The notes under the pieces were generated by a model, which worked only from the letters and a program-made list of their open reading frames with translations, did no database searches and was not told where the DNA came from. This document shows positions 32,602 to 43,842 of a stretch of DNA of 64,000 nt, piece by piece. This DNA comes from Panicum virgatum. Lineage: Eukaryota; Streptophyta; Magnoliopsida; Poales; Poaceae. The position numbers and the translations under genes were made by a program. The stretch's first letter is position 1, and each line of letters begins with the position of its first letter. The stretch lies in assembly GCF_016808335.1 (NCBI RefSeq), contig NC_053141.1, positions 5,014,711 to 5,078,710 of the forward strand, read 5' to 3'.

Positions 32602-33705
32602 AGACTTTGTTTGCCGCCTCAACAAGTCTCTTTACGGATTGAAGCAGGCGCCAAGGGCTTGGTACAGCCGGTTTGCTTCTCATCTGCTCAAGTTGGGTTT
32701 CGTTGAAGCTAAATCAGACACGTCCTTGTTCATCACAGGCAAGGTCAAGACACTATCTACTTGTTACTCTACGTCGATGACATTGTGCTTACAGCCTCCA
32801 GCAGTGCGCTCCTTCGTCACACCATTGTGGCTCTGCAAAAAGAGTTCTCTATGAAGGATTTGGGTCCCCTGCATCACTTCCTGGGAATCTCTGTTCACCG
32901 GCAGTATATTCTGGATATTCTTGAGCGAGCTGTGATGACAGACTGCAAGCCTTGTAATACCCAGTTGATACTCACGCCAAGGTCTCTGCTGAGGACGGTC
33001 CTCCTGTTAGTGATGCTACCAATTATAGGAGCCTCACTGGTGCCTTATAGTATCTTACCTTCACCCGGCCTGACATCACCTATGTTGTTCAGCAAGTCTG
33101 CTTGCACATGCATGATCCGAGCGAGCCTCACTTTTCTGCAGTTAAGCGCATCTTGCACTACCTGCGTGGCACGCTTGAGTATGGCCTTCTCCTTCGGCGC
33201 GGCGCTGCTTCGGAGTTGACTGTCTACACTGACACTGATTGGGCCGGCTGTCCAGATACTCGTAAGTCCACCTCCGGGTATGCTGTCTTCCTTGGGGGCA
33301 ATCTGGTTTCATGGTCCTCCAAGAGCCAGAACACGGTGTCGCGGTCCAGTGCTGAGGCTGAGTACAAGGCGGTTGCTAATAGCGTTGCTGAGGCCTGCTG
33401 GTTGCGCCAACTGCTTCATGAGCTACATCATCCTCTGCAGAAGAGCACTCTAGTTTACTGTGACAATGTGAGTGTTGTTTATTTATCTTCCAATCCGGTT
33501 CAGCATCAACGCACGAAGCATGTTTAGATTGATCTCCAGTTCGTGCGCGAGCGGGTGTCTACTGGTGATGTTTGAGTTCTTCATGTTCTGACGACATCGC
33601 AATTCGCCGACATCTTCACCAAGGGTCTCCCGACTTCAGTGTTTGCTGAATTTCGCTCCAGTTTGAATGTCGTGTCTTCCGACGCTCCAACTGCGGGAGG
33701 GGGGG
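32602..33705 (+). pseudogene. copia RT C-terminal part and RNase H (continuation after CACTA)
   Basis: Resumes the copia RT interrupted at 20701: [17 protein letters not shown], then after a frameshift [12 protein letters not shown] (catalytic YVDD), [16 protein letters not shown] further shifted segment leads to RNase H at about 33100-33527 (YTDTDWAGCPDTRKSTSGY, SRSSAEAEYKAV, CDNVSVVYLSSNP). Stops occur at 33527 and 33572. The end region TSQFADIFTKGLP is typical of copia RNase H C-termini. A polypurine tract (GGGAGGGGGGG at about 33695-33705) adjoins the 3' LTR. Confidence 0.9.
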
Positions 33706-33998
33706 TGTTAGCAAATAGGATTACTTCCTGGTTTTAGCTTCTTGTGGGCCTCATGGATCTGGTCATTGGGCTGACCATGATCCTCTCTAGGATCTGATCT
33801 GGCGCACCTTCCTGGTTGCTGCCGTGATCTCCGAGGCCCCTCACGCAAGGCAAGTCTCCCCGTGATTATCTCCAGGGTGTTGTTTCTATAAACCTGGACA
33901 ATAACGTGGCTGCCTATATTTGTACTGTATACCCCTCCATGAAATACAAGCCACATATTAGGCATGATATCTTTGCTATCATTATTAAAAGCTTAACA
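33706..33998 (+). repeat. 3' LTR of the CACTA-split copia element
   Basis: Begins TGTTAGCAAATAGG right after the polypurine tract and ends AAAAGCTTAACA; the termini form an inverted repeat (TGTTAGC / GCTTAACA, one extra base). Length is 293 bp. The 5' LTR is missing, so the end at 33998 rests on the inverted repeat only. Confidence 0.7.
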
Positions 33999-34003
33999 AG
34001 CTT

Positions 34004-34270
34004 AACGCGACGCACGTTTTCAGAGGCCGCGCGCTGTCGTCAATGGACTCGCTCGTGACCTTGGGGGTGTCGATGGGCTCTCCAAGTCAAGTGCGTTCAT
34101 GTGGATGGATTGCTCCTAGATTACTGTGACAAGTAAGTCATAAACAAAAGAGTAATTTGTCTGCATTATGAGCGTGTGTGTGAGAGAGAGATTCACACCT
34201 TTTGCCTATGCATGTGACATAACGATGCAGAGTCTTTGTTTTTGACTCGACTTGGTACAGCTGCTGGACG
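34004..34270. other. Unassigned stretch
   Basis: A GC-richer segment at 34022-34131 lies between TTTTCAG and AAGTAAGT and so looks like an isolated exon, but no protein family could be recognised and no partner exons were seen. Confidence 0.25.
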
Positions 34271-34274
34271 ATTA

Positions 34275-36673
34275 TTTTTTTTCCAACCTGGGCATAAGCC
34301 CGAATTTCATTACCAAAGCAACGAATTTACAAATTTTTGTTCATCCAGAATTACTAGTTCAGCATCTGAAAAATGAAAAAAACGAATAGGAAAAAAAGCT
34401 TGTCAAAACTCCACTGGCTACACCCAGAAAAAAAAACGACTAGACAAAAGGCCAGACTAGCTCCACAGGCAGCGGCCACACGCTCATCTTAACTAAGCAA
34501 GACTCTCCATTCCTCGGATCCTCAGTGGAGTAGTACCACACCCGCATTGTTGGTCGATTCTTCACGACGTATCCTTCAGCACCCCAGCGCCAGCTCCGAG
34601 CAACGCCTGATCGTCACTTCTGTAAACCTGCCCAATAAGAGATAAAAGAAGAAGCCGAACACACAACTTCAGTGGGAGTTTTTACTCTTTTCTGTTCAAA
34701 ACACCCCAAATTTCTTGATTTCCAAAGGGCCCAGCATATCGCTGACAAACCTACCGTATGAAACTATTATGTGAGGGCATATATATATGTGCGCCCAGTG
34801 CCAGAACTGCTCAAAAGAGCAGGGTCTGCAGCGCCACAGTCAAAAAAGAGGTGCGCCACAGTTTCCGTTTCTTGGTAGAAACTACACTGTTGGTCCCCTT
34901 TGCCAGTTTCTTTTAGCCATGTTGTCTTTAGTTAAGATCGCCTCCTGCTGGCTTAACCACATAAACACCTTGATTTTGAGGGGAACTCTAGCTTTCCAGA
35001 TGTGTTTGTTAGGCATTGTAGTTTGGTCTCTGCAGAGGGAATAATAGAACGATTTAACTGAAAAATTTCCTGATTTCTCCCAAGTCCGCACAGGGGAATC
35101 ACTATCATTGGAAAGAGCTACGGTAGCCAGCATATCCCTCAATCTGCGGAATTGAGATTGTAAATTTTCATCAAGCCACCTCCGAAAGGTCAGCCTCCAC
35201 CCCCTGCCTGCAAACTCAGCCACTGAACCCACCTTCTCATTGCATATGTCATACAAGTCAGGGAACTTCCCTTTCAGAGAGACAGAGCCACACCATTGAT
35301 CCTCCCAAAAGTCAGCCATTCTCCATCCCCCACTTTGATCAGTCTTCCTTGTACGTAAATATCTTTCACTTTGAACAAATCATTCCAAACCGAAGAACTT
35401 GAATTCTTGTATTTCAACTGAGAGATACTATGGTGTTTGACATACTTCTCTACTACTTTTTGCCACATCCCTTCATTTTTCTCCAGTTTCCACCACCATC
35501 TACAGAGCAAACTTTGATTAATTTTTCTGATATATTGTACTCCCAAGTCACCTTTCTTCTTAGGGCTGATAATCTTCTCCCACTTAACTAAGTGGTATTT
35601 TTTCTTCACCCCACTCCCCTGCCAAAAGAACCTTCTTGTTTTGTCTATTCTTTTACAGATTGTTTTTGGTCAGAAGGTACATCGACATGCATGCTATAAA
35701 TGGGGCTCAAGCAGGAGTTGATAAGGGTGAGCCTCCCCACTATAGATAGGGAGCTACCTGCCAACCATCTAATCTTCTCATATATCTTTTCATCCAGTTT
35801 TAACCAGTCCATCACATGTAGTCTAGCCCCAGAAACTGGGACTCCCAAATATTTGATCGGCCAAACCCCTGTGGCACAGTTGAAGATCTCAGAGGAAGAA
35901 AGTGATTTGTGATCATCCTGGGAGGCCATTAACACCTCGCTTTTTTCAAAGTTTATTTTTAAACCTTACATCTGTTCATACAAATAAAGCAACAACTTCA
36001 TATTTCTTGCACTTTCCTCATCATTTTGTAAACAAAGAATCGTATCATCAGCATATTGAAGGATAGCAAAGCCATTTTCAATATATTCAGGCACCAGCCC
36101 TTGGACTAAACTATGTCTTTGAGCCATCTCGATCATCTTATCTAAGGTATCTGCCGCCACATTAAATAAAAGTGGGGACAGAGGGTCCCCCTGCCTGACC
36201 CCCTTCCCACTTTTAAAGTAGTGCCCGGTTATATTGTTAGCTTTCACACTCAAGGTCCCACTTGTGACTTATCCAAGTACACCACTGTTCACAAAATCCC
36301 CTTTGTTTCAAACAATCAAAGAGAAACTCCCAGCTTATCTTGTCATAGGCGTTTTCAAAGTCAAGCTTAAGTATATGATTCCGTCTTTCTTTCTGGCCTT
36401 AATGTCATGCAAGACTTCGTGTAGACACAACACCCCATCCATGATATTTCTTTTTTTCAAGAAGGCTGTTTGACAAGGGTCAATAATTCTCCCCAAACAT
36501 TTCTCTACTTTCAGTATCAAAGCTTTGGTAATGATCTTAAAGCTGACATTCAAAAGGCAAATCAGCCTATATTGCTTTATCATAGTTGCTTCTTTCAATT
36601 TAGGGATCGAGGTAATTACACCATAGCTTAGTCTCCCAATGTCCAGCTTATTTTCTGTTAAATCAGAGAACAA
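34275..36673 (-). mobile_element. L1-type LINE, 5'-truncated, with poly(A) end
   Basis: Minus-strand LINE whose poly(A) appears as T8 at 34275-34282. Open pieces from high to low: RT fingers at 36335-36673 (RLICLLNVSFKIITKAL, QTAFLKKRNIMDG), palm at 35966-36253 (GVRQGDPLSPLLFN, catalytic YADD), then 35645-35935 (PIKYLGVPVSGARL), 35274-35609 (HLVKWEKIISPKKKGDLG) and zf-RVT at 34882-35319 (WKARVPLKIKVFMW). At least four frameshifts or stops separate them. The 5' part with the endonuclease is missing beyond about 36673. It is a family relative of the LINE at 13440-15670. Confidence 0.9.
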
Positions 36674-37327
36674 ATTGCAAACTGACCCAAGGCACAGGGA
36701 TGTCCATGCTCACCGATGACCCCTCTCCCATGGCATGGCGGGAGACCGAGGACGGTGATGGTGCCCGGCGACGGCGGTGGATGGCTCTGCTTGCAGATGG
36801 CACAAATGGGTTGCTAGGTTGTTGATGATCATGTGGGTGCGAGGAATTGACGAGAAACGGCCAGGCGATGGCCTCAGGGCGGCGGATTGGGAACGGATAT
36901 GGAATGGGTCCGAGATTACCATGTCGGTGATATGGAAGGGGTCCAAGATTATCTTTTGCAACTAATTGGCAGCGGAGGGCGGTGGGATTCAAATGCTGGT
37001 CGTGGATGCAATGCAAATTCAAAAGGACACTCCATGTTTCCCCGAGAGGCGGACCGATTGGTATGGAATTTTAGCAAGCCAATGTGCGGGCGATCGACGG
37101 TCATTAATTCGAATTACCAAGCCTACCGCGCGACGGATGGCGATTATTTACGGACCGCAGACCGATGGTGCGTCATGCGGATGGATCGCACGATGGACTG
37201 AGTCGCCAGTTCATTCTTTTTAGTAGTGAGAGATTGAAGAGTGAACTGGTTTATTGCTTGATCAACAAATTGGAAGAGTTAGTTAAGGGGTAACTTGCAT
37301 TTTCCTGCCCTGCAACTTGCTACCTTG
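36674..37327. other. Unassigned intergenic stretch
   Basis: Only short overlapping reading frames without recognisable motifs. A small inverted repeat CCAGTTCA...TGAACTGG lies at 37207-37250. Nothing else could be supported. Confidence 0.3.
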
Positions 37328-39600
37328 TTTTTTTTAGGGCAAAATTATGGGGGAGTTCCCCACAGCGAAACAGATAAATAAAATAAACAAGGAAAGTTTG
37401 AGACTTACAGAGCTATGAACAATAGAAGAGAAGGAGAAATGCAGAAATAGACAAAAGAGACTGGAAGATTAATTTACAGAACACTATCTAGACATTGACA
37501 AATAAGCATTCTATGGTCTTCTCTCTAACGAAGGAGCTGAAGGAGAATCCGCTCTTTAAACCTCACGGTCCAAAGTTGAACACTAGGCAAGGCTCCGTCG
37601 AAAATATTAACATTGTGCATCTTCCATAATGTTGTGAATTTAGAGAAATAAGCAACACGCTTCTACCAGAAATAAGATTAATTAAATCGATTCTATAGAC
37701 AACACGCATTCTACTCAGATTACAGCCATGTTTAAAAAACACATACATGAACAGGAGCATTTCGTCTGAATACTGAGAACAAAGCTACTCAAGATCATGT
37801 ACCCATTAAACATAGCAAGTAGATGAAGCAGGCAGATTAAGAACAAAAACATGATTGTTTTTCTATATTTGCTCTCAAATTTGCGGGTTACTGCTCTAGG
37901 CAACCTTCCAGCACCCAAAAGTGACAGTCCTACTTAAACAGGGTTCAGAACAATTCTTTCTTTTCAACCCAAGAACAAGTTATATTACCAACGAGAAGGT
38001 GCTTCAACCCAGAACAGTAAACACCAGAAGTAGCAGTGGAAATATGCTCACAGAAATAACACTAGAGTTCTAGGCAAAAGAATCAGCAACTGCAATAGAT
38101 GAAAAAGGAGTACTAAACCCTGAGACTGTCACGTTCTTGTCTCACTACACCGCTTATCATCACGGAGCAATTTAATCCGCCAAAAAAGTGCAATCACACC
38201 CTAGCCAAAACTAGCAGATTGCACAAAATGTATACTGTAAACCGAAAAGGGGCAACGGGTAACTCACAGCACGTAGATTGTCTATGTGGGAAGACAAGCT
38301 CAGCGAACACAAGGTTCTGTCCCAGAAAACCAATTCCGCCACTCACGTCCGAGCCTGAACCAGCGGGAGGTTGACGGAGATCCTGGAGCCGACGTTGATG
38401 CCGAGGGGAACGTCCACAGCAACAACCCGAGAAGCAGAGGAACACCGCGTAGCAAGGGGTCCAAGAACCAGGCCACGATCGACAGCAATCTGAACAGGGC
38501 TGCACTGCACCACACAGGCGCAAGAATAGCAGCAGCCAGACACAGAAGCACCCTCCAACTGCACACGCATGTGTGTGCGTCGCAGAATCACCACCACCAG
38601 GCACCGGCGAACCACACCGGAACCAGGCGGAACTTCGCCGGAGATGTGGAGAACAGAGAGGAGGGGAGTCTGTGTTGCCTGCGATGATCGATTCGAGAGA
38701 GTGAGGGATCTCGATCCGATTTATAGGCCGAGAGAGGGAGCTGCGGCGCCGCGCGAATCGCACGTCCAATGGCCACACGTGCCGCCTAGGGCGAGCGGGC
38801 AGTTGGCCGCCACCGCCAGGAGCGTCGTCCGCTCCGCCTCTCTTCTCTGCCTCTGATTGACCGAGCAACGTAAATGGATAAGGACAGAGAGGCCACGCTG
38901 GGCTGCTGGGTTACTTGGTCCTGTTGGACCTCTCGCAATGGCCCAGCAAGCCATCTGCCCTTTATCTCTTTCCATTTTTCTGTTGTGTTTCCATTCTTTT
39001 ATTTATCCAATTAGGAAATAAAGGGAAAAACCCCCATAATGGACAACACATAATTCCCATGCAGCCATGATGCAAATATCCATGAAGAAGATATGACCAA
39101 GGGAGTTTCTGGCACTACGAATTCTGTCATGAATGTCTACAGACATATCCCATTGAATGTGCAGTTTACTCCAGCAATCTCTACAGAACCGACAGTCAAA
39201 AAATAGGTGATCTATATCCTCTTCAATGTCTCACTGCATAGCACACATGTTGGGCCTGACTGGACATGAAAGTTTCTTCTTCTCATAATGTCCCTTGTGT
39301 TGAGGCGGTCAACAATCAGCAGCCAAGCAAAGAATTTTAGACGAGGAGTACACTTTGTTTTCCAAAGCCAAGAGAAGGTCTGCTCTGCCTGGAGACCAGA
39401 GAAAACAAACTTGTAAAATCTACTGGAGGTATAAGAGGAATTGCCCCAGATGAAAGTCCATTGATCTTTACTGTCGATGTTGTAAGGGATTCCTTCCAAA
39501 TAGTGTTGTAGCTGTTGTAATTCTGAAAATGCTTCTTGTGAGAGTCGTAGATAGAAAAGACTATCCACTTGCTGCCTTCTTATTCAGTTCTCTCAGTGTC
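37328..39600 (-). mobile_element. 3' LINE remnant (zf-RVT part), interrupted by a solo LTR
   Basis: T8 at 37328-37335 marks a poly(A) end. The LINE C-terminal domain is encoded at about 39055-39570 (WTFIWGNSSYTSSRFYKFVF, WLWKTKCTPRLKFFAWLL, C-x2-C...H-x3-F-x2-C). Its coding runs up to the CATAA site at 39049-39053 and resumes at about 37629 as LWKMHNVNIFDGALP. The 1419-bp solo LTR between is a later insertion. The element is truncated upstream at about 39600 and contains stops. Confidence 0.82.
37630..39048 (-). mobile_element. Solo LTR inserted in the LINE remnant
   Basis: Ends are TGTTGTGAATTT at 37630 and CATAATGGACAACA at 39048, giving a TGTTGT/ACAACA inverted repeat, flanked by perfect 5-bp duplications CATAA (37625-37629 and 39049-39053). 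A minus-strand TATA box (CTATAAATCGG) at about 38717-38727 sets the orientation. No retrotransposon protein is encoded; the 224-residue minus-strand open frame at 38194-38868 has no family motif. The family is not identified. A structure with the same termini but a different element type cannot be excluded. Confidence 0.75.
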
Positions 39601-39997
39601 GATGCATTGCATACATAAAGATGTTATAATTCTACCAACTGATGATCTATAAGTTACATCTAGGTGTATCTATCATCTGTTATGGTTCTAGCCAATACAG
39701 AGGTTAGTCTTGTCATCTACCTTAAAACTGCTTAAGGACGATGAATCTAGAGGGCCTCACTAATTTAGTTCAACTATAAGGTCGGACAAGCAGTTAGATC
39801 ATGCGAACCAGATCAGAATCAGGTTAAAGAAATTTTAGAAACGAAAGAACCGTGTTAAAACCGGCGATTTCTGCGATTCCACTGGAGTTGCTACAAAATG
39901 TAAAAACAAAGAAAAGTTAATGTGCTAAGTCCACCAAAGCCCACAGAAAAACCATGTAGACCAAACTATACTATTGTGATGATTCCTTAGATATTAT
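39601..39997. other. Unassigned intergenic stretch
   Basis: No reading frame or repeat could be supported. It ends at the TRIM target site ATTAT. Confidence 0.35.
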
Positions 39998-40327
39998 TGA
40001 TGGACTATGGATAAAAGTCCCCACCCCTCTCACTATAACACCTGGATTTTATGGTCGGGTTGGCTAGGTGGGGCGCGCTAACATGGTACCAGAGCCGAGG
40101 TCCCGGGTTCGAACCCACCCGGCCACGCATTTCCGCTGCGCGATTTCCCCTGCGCCTCTCGTGTGCTGAGACCTGCTGCGGGCTACGCCGGGCACTAGAA
40201 CCTGCTGCGGGCTACGCCGGGCTCGCACGCCGTAGGGGGAATGATGGACTATGGATAAAAGCCCTCACCCCTCCCACTATAACACCTGGGTTTTATGGTC
40301 GGGTTGGCTAGATGGGGCGCGCTAACA
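39998..40327 (+). mobile_element. TRIM / SMART-like miniature LTR retrotransposon, complete
   Basis: Two 86-bp LTRs (39998-40083 and 40242-40327) both begin TGATGGACTATGGATAAAAG and end GGGGCGCGCTAACA. They differ at only a few positions. Immediately after the first LTR is TGGTACCAGAGCC (40084-40096), matching the primer site for initiator tRNA-Met with one difference. Just before the second is a polypurine tract (GTAGGGGGAA). Perfect ATTAT target duplications flank it (39993-39997 and 40328-40332). Total 330 bp, no coding capacity. Inside is a tandem pair of CCTGCTGCGGGCTACGCCGG. Small LTR elements of this size are known in grasses; movement depends on enzymes of other retrotransposons. Confidence 0.95.
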
Positions 40328-41036
40328 ATTATTATGCATTTATTTTTAATGAACTGGTGGTTGAACTCATCAATTGGTGAACTGGTTTAATTTTCTGACC
40401 AGTACATGATCCAATGAACTGGTAAGCGTACCGGTTGCATCACCGACCAGGTATCTTTTTCCCTTGTCCCCAATTACACCCCCAGTCTCCAAGATCCCCC
40501 ATGCATATCAATCACCGCATTTTTCACCTCAGATCGTGTCCCTGTTAAGCTAAAAGTCCGCTGAATGTTCACTAACGATTCGTCATCCTGTGTCTGTGTG
40601 ATCGGTGAAGTGCCTTGTCAGAGAGAGAGAGAGAGATGGTTGAACTGTTCTTGCACTTCGCATCAGGGATGACAAGAAGAATCCTCAAACAATCTTATCA
40701 TGACACCAACTCCATCAGTAACTGCATCATATCTTTGGATTGTACTAAAAAGTCTTATCATAGTTGTTTTTTTCTTGAAATAAAAAAGGCAACGATGACT
40801 TGGACACTTGTGTCTGGTGGCTGATGTCATCATCGCCTAAATTCTTCTTTGCGGAATTTATATTTTGTACCAACAACATAAAAATAAGCAAAACAAGAGA
40901 GAGAATTCCCCAGGGCTGCGAAATGATGGCCCGCAAGAGAAACATGTCTATACATAACGGCCCATCTGCGGCCCAGGCCATTGGCTTGCCATTTTGCCAA
41001 GGCAGACAGCGCCAAACTCCTCTTCGGCTCTTCCTC
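40328..41036. other. Unassigned intergenic stretch
   Basis: Contains three TGAACTGG motifs (40349-40425) and a short (GA)n run at 40620-40636. No gene recognised. Confidence 0.35.
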
Positions 41037-41039
41037 TTA

Positions 41040-41262
41040 GGCCATATTCAGTTCTAAAAAATTTCCTACAGTACCAGATCTTTGGACATATATATGAAGT
41101 ATTAAATGTAGTTAAAAATAACTAATTATACAGTATAACTGTTTCATACGAGATAAATTTTTTAAGTCTAATTAATCCATAATTAGATATTAATTGTCAA
41201 ATAACAACGACATGTGTTACGATACTAAAATCTAAACTTTTTCGCAAACTAAACACAGCGCA
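41040..41262. mobile_element. Decayed Tourist/PIF-like MITE
   Basis: Begins GGCCATATTCAGTTCTAAAAA after TTA and ends near GCAAACTAAACACAGC, and contains the internal signature of a very common grass MITE (GTATTAAATGTAGTTAAAAA, TAACTAATTA, GTCTAATTAATCCATAATTAG, TACGATACTAAAATC). The same signature is in the better preserved copy at 62737-63079. The right target duplication is lost. Confidence 0.6.
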
Positions 41263-42157
41263 GGTCGCCGCCTCCGGTGCCGTAACGTGTTTTCCGGTAT
41301 CCGAGTCCCGGGCCACGGTGGCCGGAGCTCCAGCCCCATCCACCATGAGCAGCGGGGAGCCGGTGCACATGCCCTTTTCTCCTTGTACTACTTCTTAAAT
41401 ATTCTGTTGCGATGCTAACCAGTTTCTTATATAACATAGATCAGGCAACGATTAGGTTAATTAGGCTTCTCTTTTGGTGTATGTCGTCATGGCCATGAGA
41501 TCCCTTTTGCTCTGAATCTCCTAGGGGCAGTGCTCTCTTTTGAACCCCCTCCTTCGAAATTCAGTTTGTAGAGTCGATCCATCTGGCAGGACCCCAGTAG
41601 TACTGAAAGTGCTCTTGAAAAATTTTGCGGGTAGTCCCAACTTTGTTCCGACATGTGATGTGCCTATTTCTCGAATATAACTTTGATCTGTCTAAGCCTA
41701 ACATGCAGTAAATTTACTTATAAAATTTTGGGCTGCACCAAGAGGTTCTTGTTCAATAAAAATATCTGTATTTGGAAAATTTTATGTTAGACATACAGTA
41801 TTTTTTCCTTTATAGGATATCCAACCGATTCTTGAGGATTAGTTGAATGAATGAGCATCAGCATAGAGCTGAAGGATGTGCAAATGATGCAATTAGCATC
41901 CTGCAATTCATCTACACTAGCCACTCCTTCGAAGCCCGAAAAGTCATAATCCAACTTGCCATCACTTGACCATGAGTCAGAAGAATTGTAGTGTGTAGTT
42001 ATTTACATTCAGGTAGTATCAGATATTCAGAATGCTCCTGGAAACACTTGGTCCCTGCAAAAGCATGATTAGTCAGACCTATACAGACAAAGGGGGCTTT
42101 CTTATTGATAAGATTTACTACATTCCTTAAAATTTCTTACCTGTTTGTAACTACAGC
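41263..42157. other. 3' flank of the NIP pseudogene, no gene supported
   Basis: A GC-rich patch at 41264-41360 and an exon-like minus-strand stretch at about 41860-42055 (preceded on that strand by TTTTGCAG) were noticed, but neither gives a recognisable protein. Confidence 0.25.
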
Positions 42158-42835
42158 TTAATTGCAACATGAGCCCCCGGTTCCAGCTACAGAACCCAGA
42201 GGGGTTGCCACCATATAGATCCAAATCTGATTGCATCTCCCAGTGGCAATTGCTGAACCAATTGTGCGTGCAGGACTCATTGATGCTCCTGTTGATGGCC
42301 TTCTCATAAGATTAAAAAATAGGAATAATTTAGAAAAAAAATCTGAAAGTTTAATTCCACAAGACAGCTTCTTACGAAAATTGATTCCGAGTCATTCCAT
42401 ATGTATATACCCTGCGAGAAGAGCATTCATCATTATTGTTGCCCCAACTGTCTGCTATCAACTCTTTCACCTGAAACATAGTCACAGTTCCCGAGATGAC
42501 AGATCGAGGAACGAGAAACAGGGAACAGGGAACGGCATTTGGGATGAATTTTTACACTGCTGTCTGCTGAGACGGAAATGTTCCCCGTTCCCGTCCCCAG
42601 AATGGCGTTCCCGAAAGGAGGAGCGTTTCATGTTCCCGGTGACTATGACCTGAAAACAGTGTCGAGAATATCATTAATATATTATATGCAATTGAAGAAG
42701 CGAAAACGCAAATCTATGGTCGAACCAATAGAAAACTTACTGCATGGGGATCAGTTGCAAGAGCGGTGATGACAAACAGAAGTACAAATGTCATGATGAA
42801 CTCAAGGACCTTATCTCCTCTTAATGAAATTCATG
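42158..42835 (-). pseudogene. NIP-type aquaporin pseudogene (last three exons)
   Basis: Three exon remnants in order on the minus strand: about 42835-42741 (VLEFIMTFVLLFVITALATD, ending in a GTAAGT donor); 42470-42411 (VKELIA then, after a frameshift, AVGATIMMNALLAG); and 42300-42158 ([33 protein letters not shown], stop TAA). They match the last exons of the intact NIP gene at 52008-53079. The second pore motif reads SPA instead of NPA. The middle exon is 60 bases against 62 in the intact gene, which shifts the frame. Upstream exons were not found; a copia element sits about 660 bp further. Functional water or solute channel activity is not expected. Confidence 0.82.
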
Positions 42836-43499
42836 TTCAGGCATCGTCGCGAAAAAAAACCTTCGCATTCCTGCCTTGCTTGAAAAACAGGGTGCTGATT
42901 CGGCACACCTCATCAGGTAAATCAAATGACAGACAATCCATTGATCGAGCTCATACCTTGATCTGGAAAATATTATAAAAACTTTCTCAACTCGCTGTCA
43001 ACTGTCAAAGTTGGGTTCGAAATTTCATGGGTTACCACCAAAGATATCATATGTTTCTTTGTAGTCATTCCATTAGTTTCAGAACAGGTATGCATTTATT
43101 TTGTTTATATGCCTCTCCAAAATTGACATTTACTAACTTGCTTCATAAAAAGTTTATTCCTGAAGTATTGATGTTGAACATGTATTTTATCAGCCCCTGA
43201 TAAAATCTAGTGGTACCCCGATATTCAAAAATTTCTTCTGATAGGCTCCTGCCTAGTGCAACAAGCAGTTCATAGCTCATTCACTATTTTTAACAGAATA
43301 AAATCCCACATACTCAGGACACTTCGTTTTACAAGAAATGAAAAAGAAAGTTGCAGCATTAATGCAATCCTGTACCTTTTTTGTGCTGTTTTTACTCTTC
43401 ACTCTTGATGTACAGTTGTAGTATTAGAAAAGGGTTTTGTGTGCTCCATTTTGAAGTTCACATCATTGTTTTTTTTTTTTGAAAAGCTAGCAGGAGAAC
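42836..43499. other. Unassigned stretch before the copia element
   Basis: No gene supported. A T12 run at about 43469-43480 and the target site AGAAC (43495-43499) of the copia insertion are the only features. Confidence 0.35.
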
Positions 43500-43834
43500 T
43501 GTTAGAAGCTCAATTCTAACTCTTATTGAGCTGAGAGGATGACAATGAACTTGGGGCAATTTTCTAGTTTTCTCATATTCACAAACTCAAAGCTATGCCA
43601 ACCCAAGGGGCTGGGGATACATACTTATAGGCAGCCAGGGCAGGCAGCCAAAATTGCTGCAGCGAGGCAGCAGTCAAGCAAAAGATGCTAAGATGCTAGT
43701 CAAAAGAACTAAAGCTAGATGCTGTCCTAGCAAACTGACTGTCCTAGCAAACTGAAATATGCTAAAGGAATAGATGCTCTGGTCCTTGCAAGGACCCTAT
43801 GCCTTATCCATCCAGCACAAAGACTTATCCATCA
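43500..43834 (-). repeat. 3' LTR of the complete copia element
   Basis: On the plus strand begins TGTTAGAAGCTC and ends TTATCCATCA. Contains a direct repeat CTGTCCTAGCAAACTGA at about 43723-43757. Confidence 0.95.
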
Positions 43835-43842
43835 TTCTCCCC

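Noticed and set aside
34022..34131. Isolated exon between an acceptor and donor
   Set aside because: No recognisable protein and no other exons; splice-like ends can occur by chance.
38194..38868. 224-codon minus-strand frame
   Set aside because: Lies within a solo LTR leader region and has no known domain.
41860..42055. Minus-strand exon downstream of the NIP pseudogene
   Set aside because: Preceded by TTTTGCAG and open in one frame, but no family could be recognised and it includes stops in the others.
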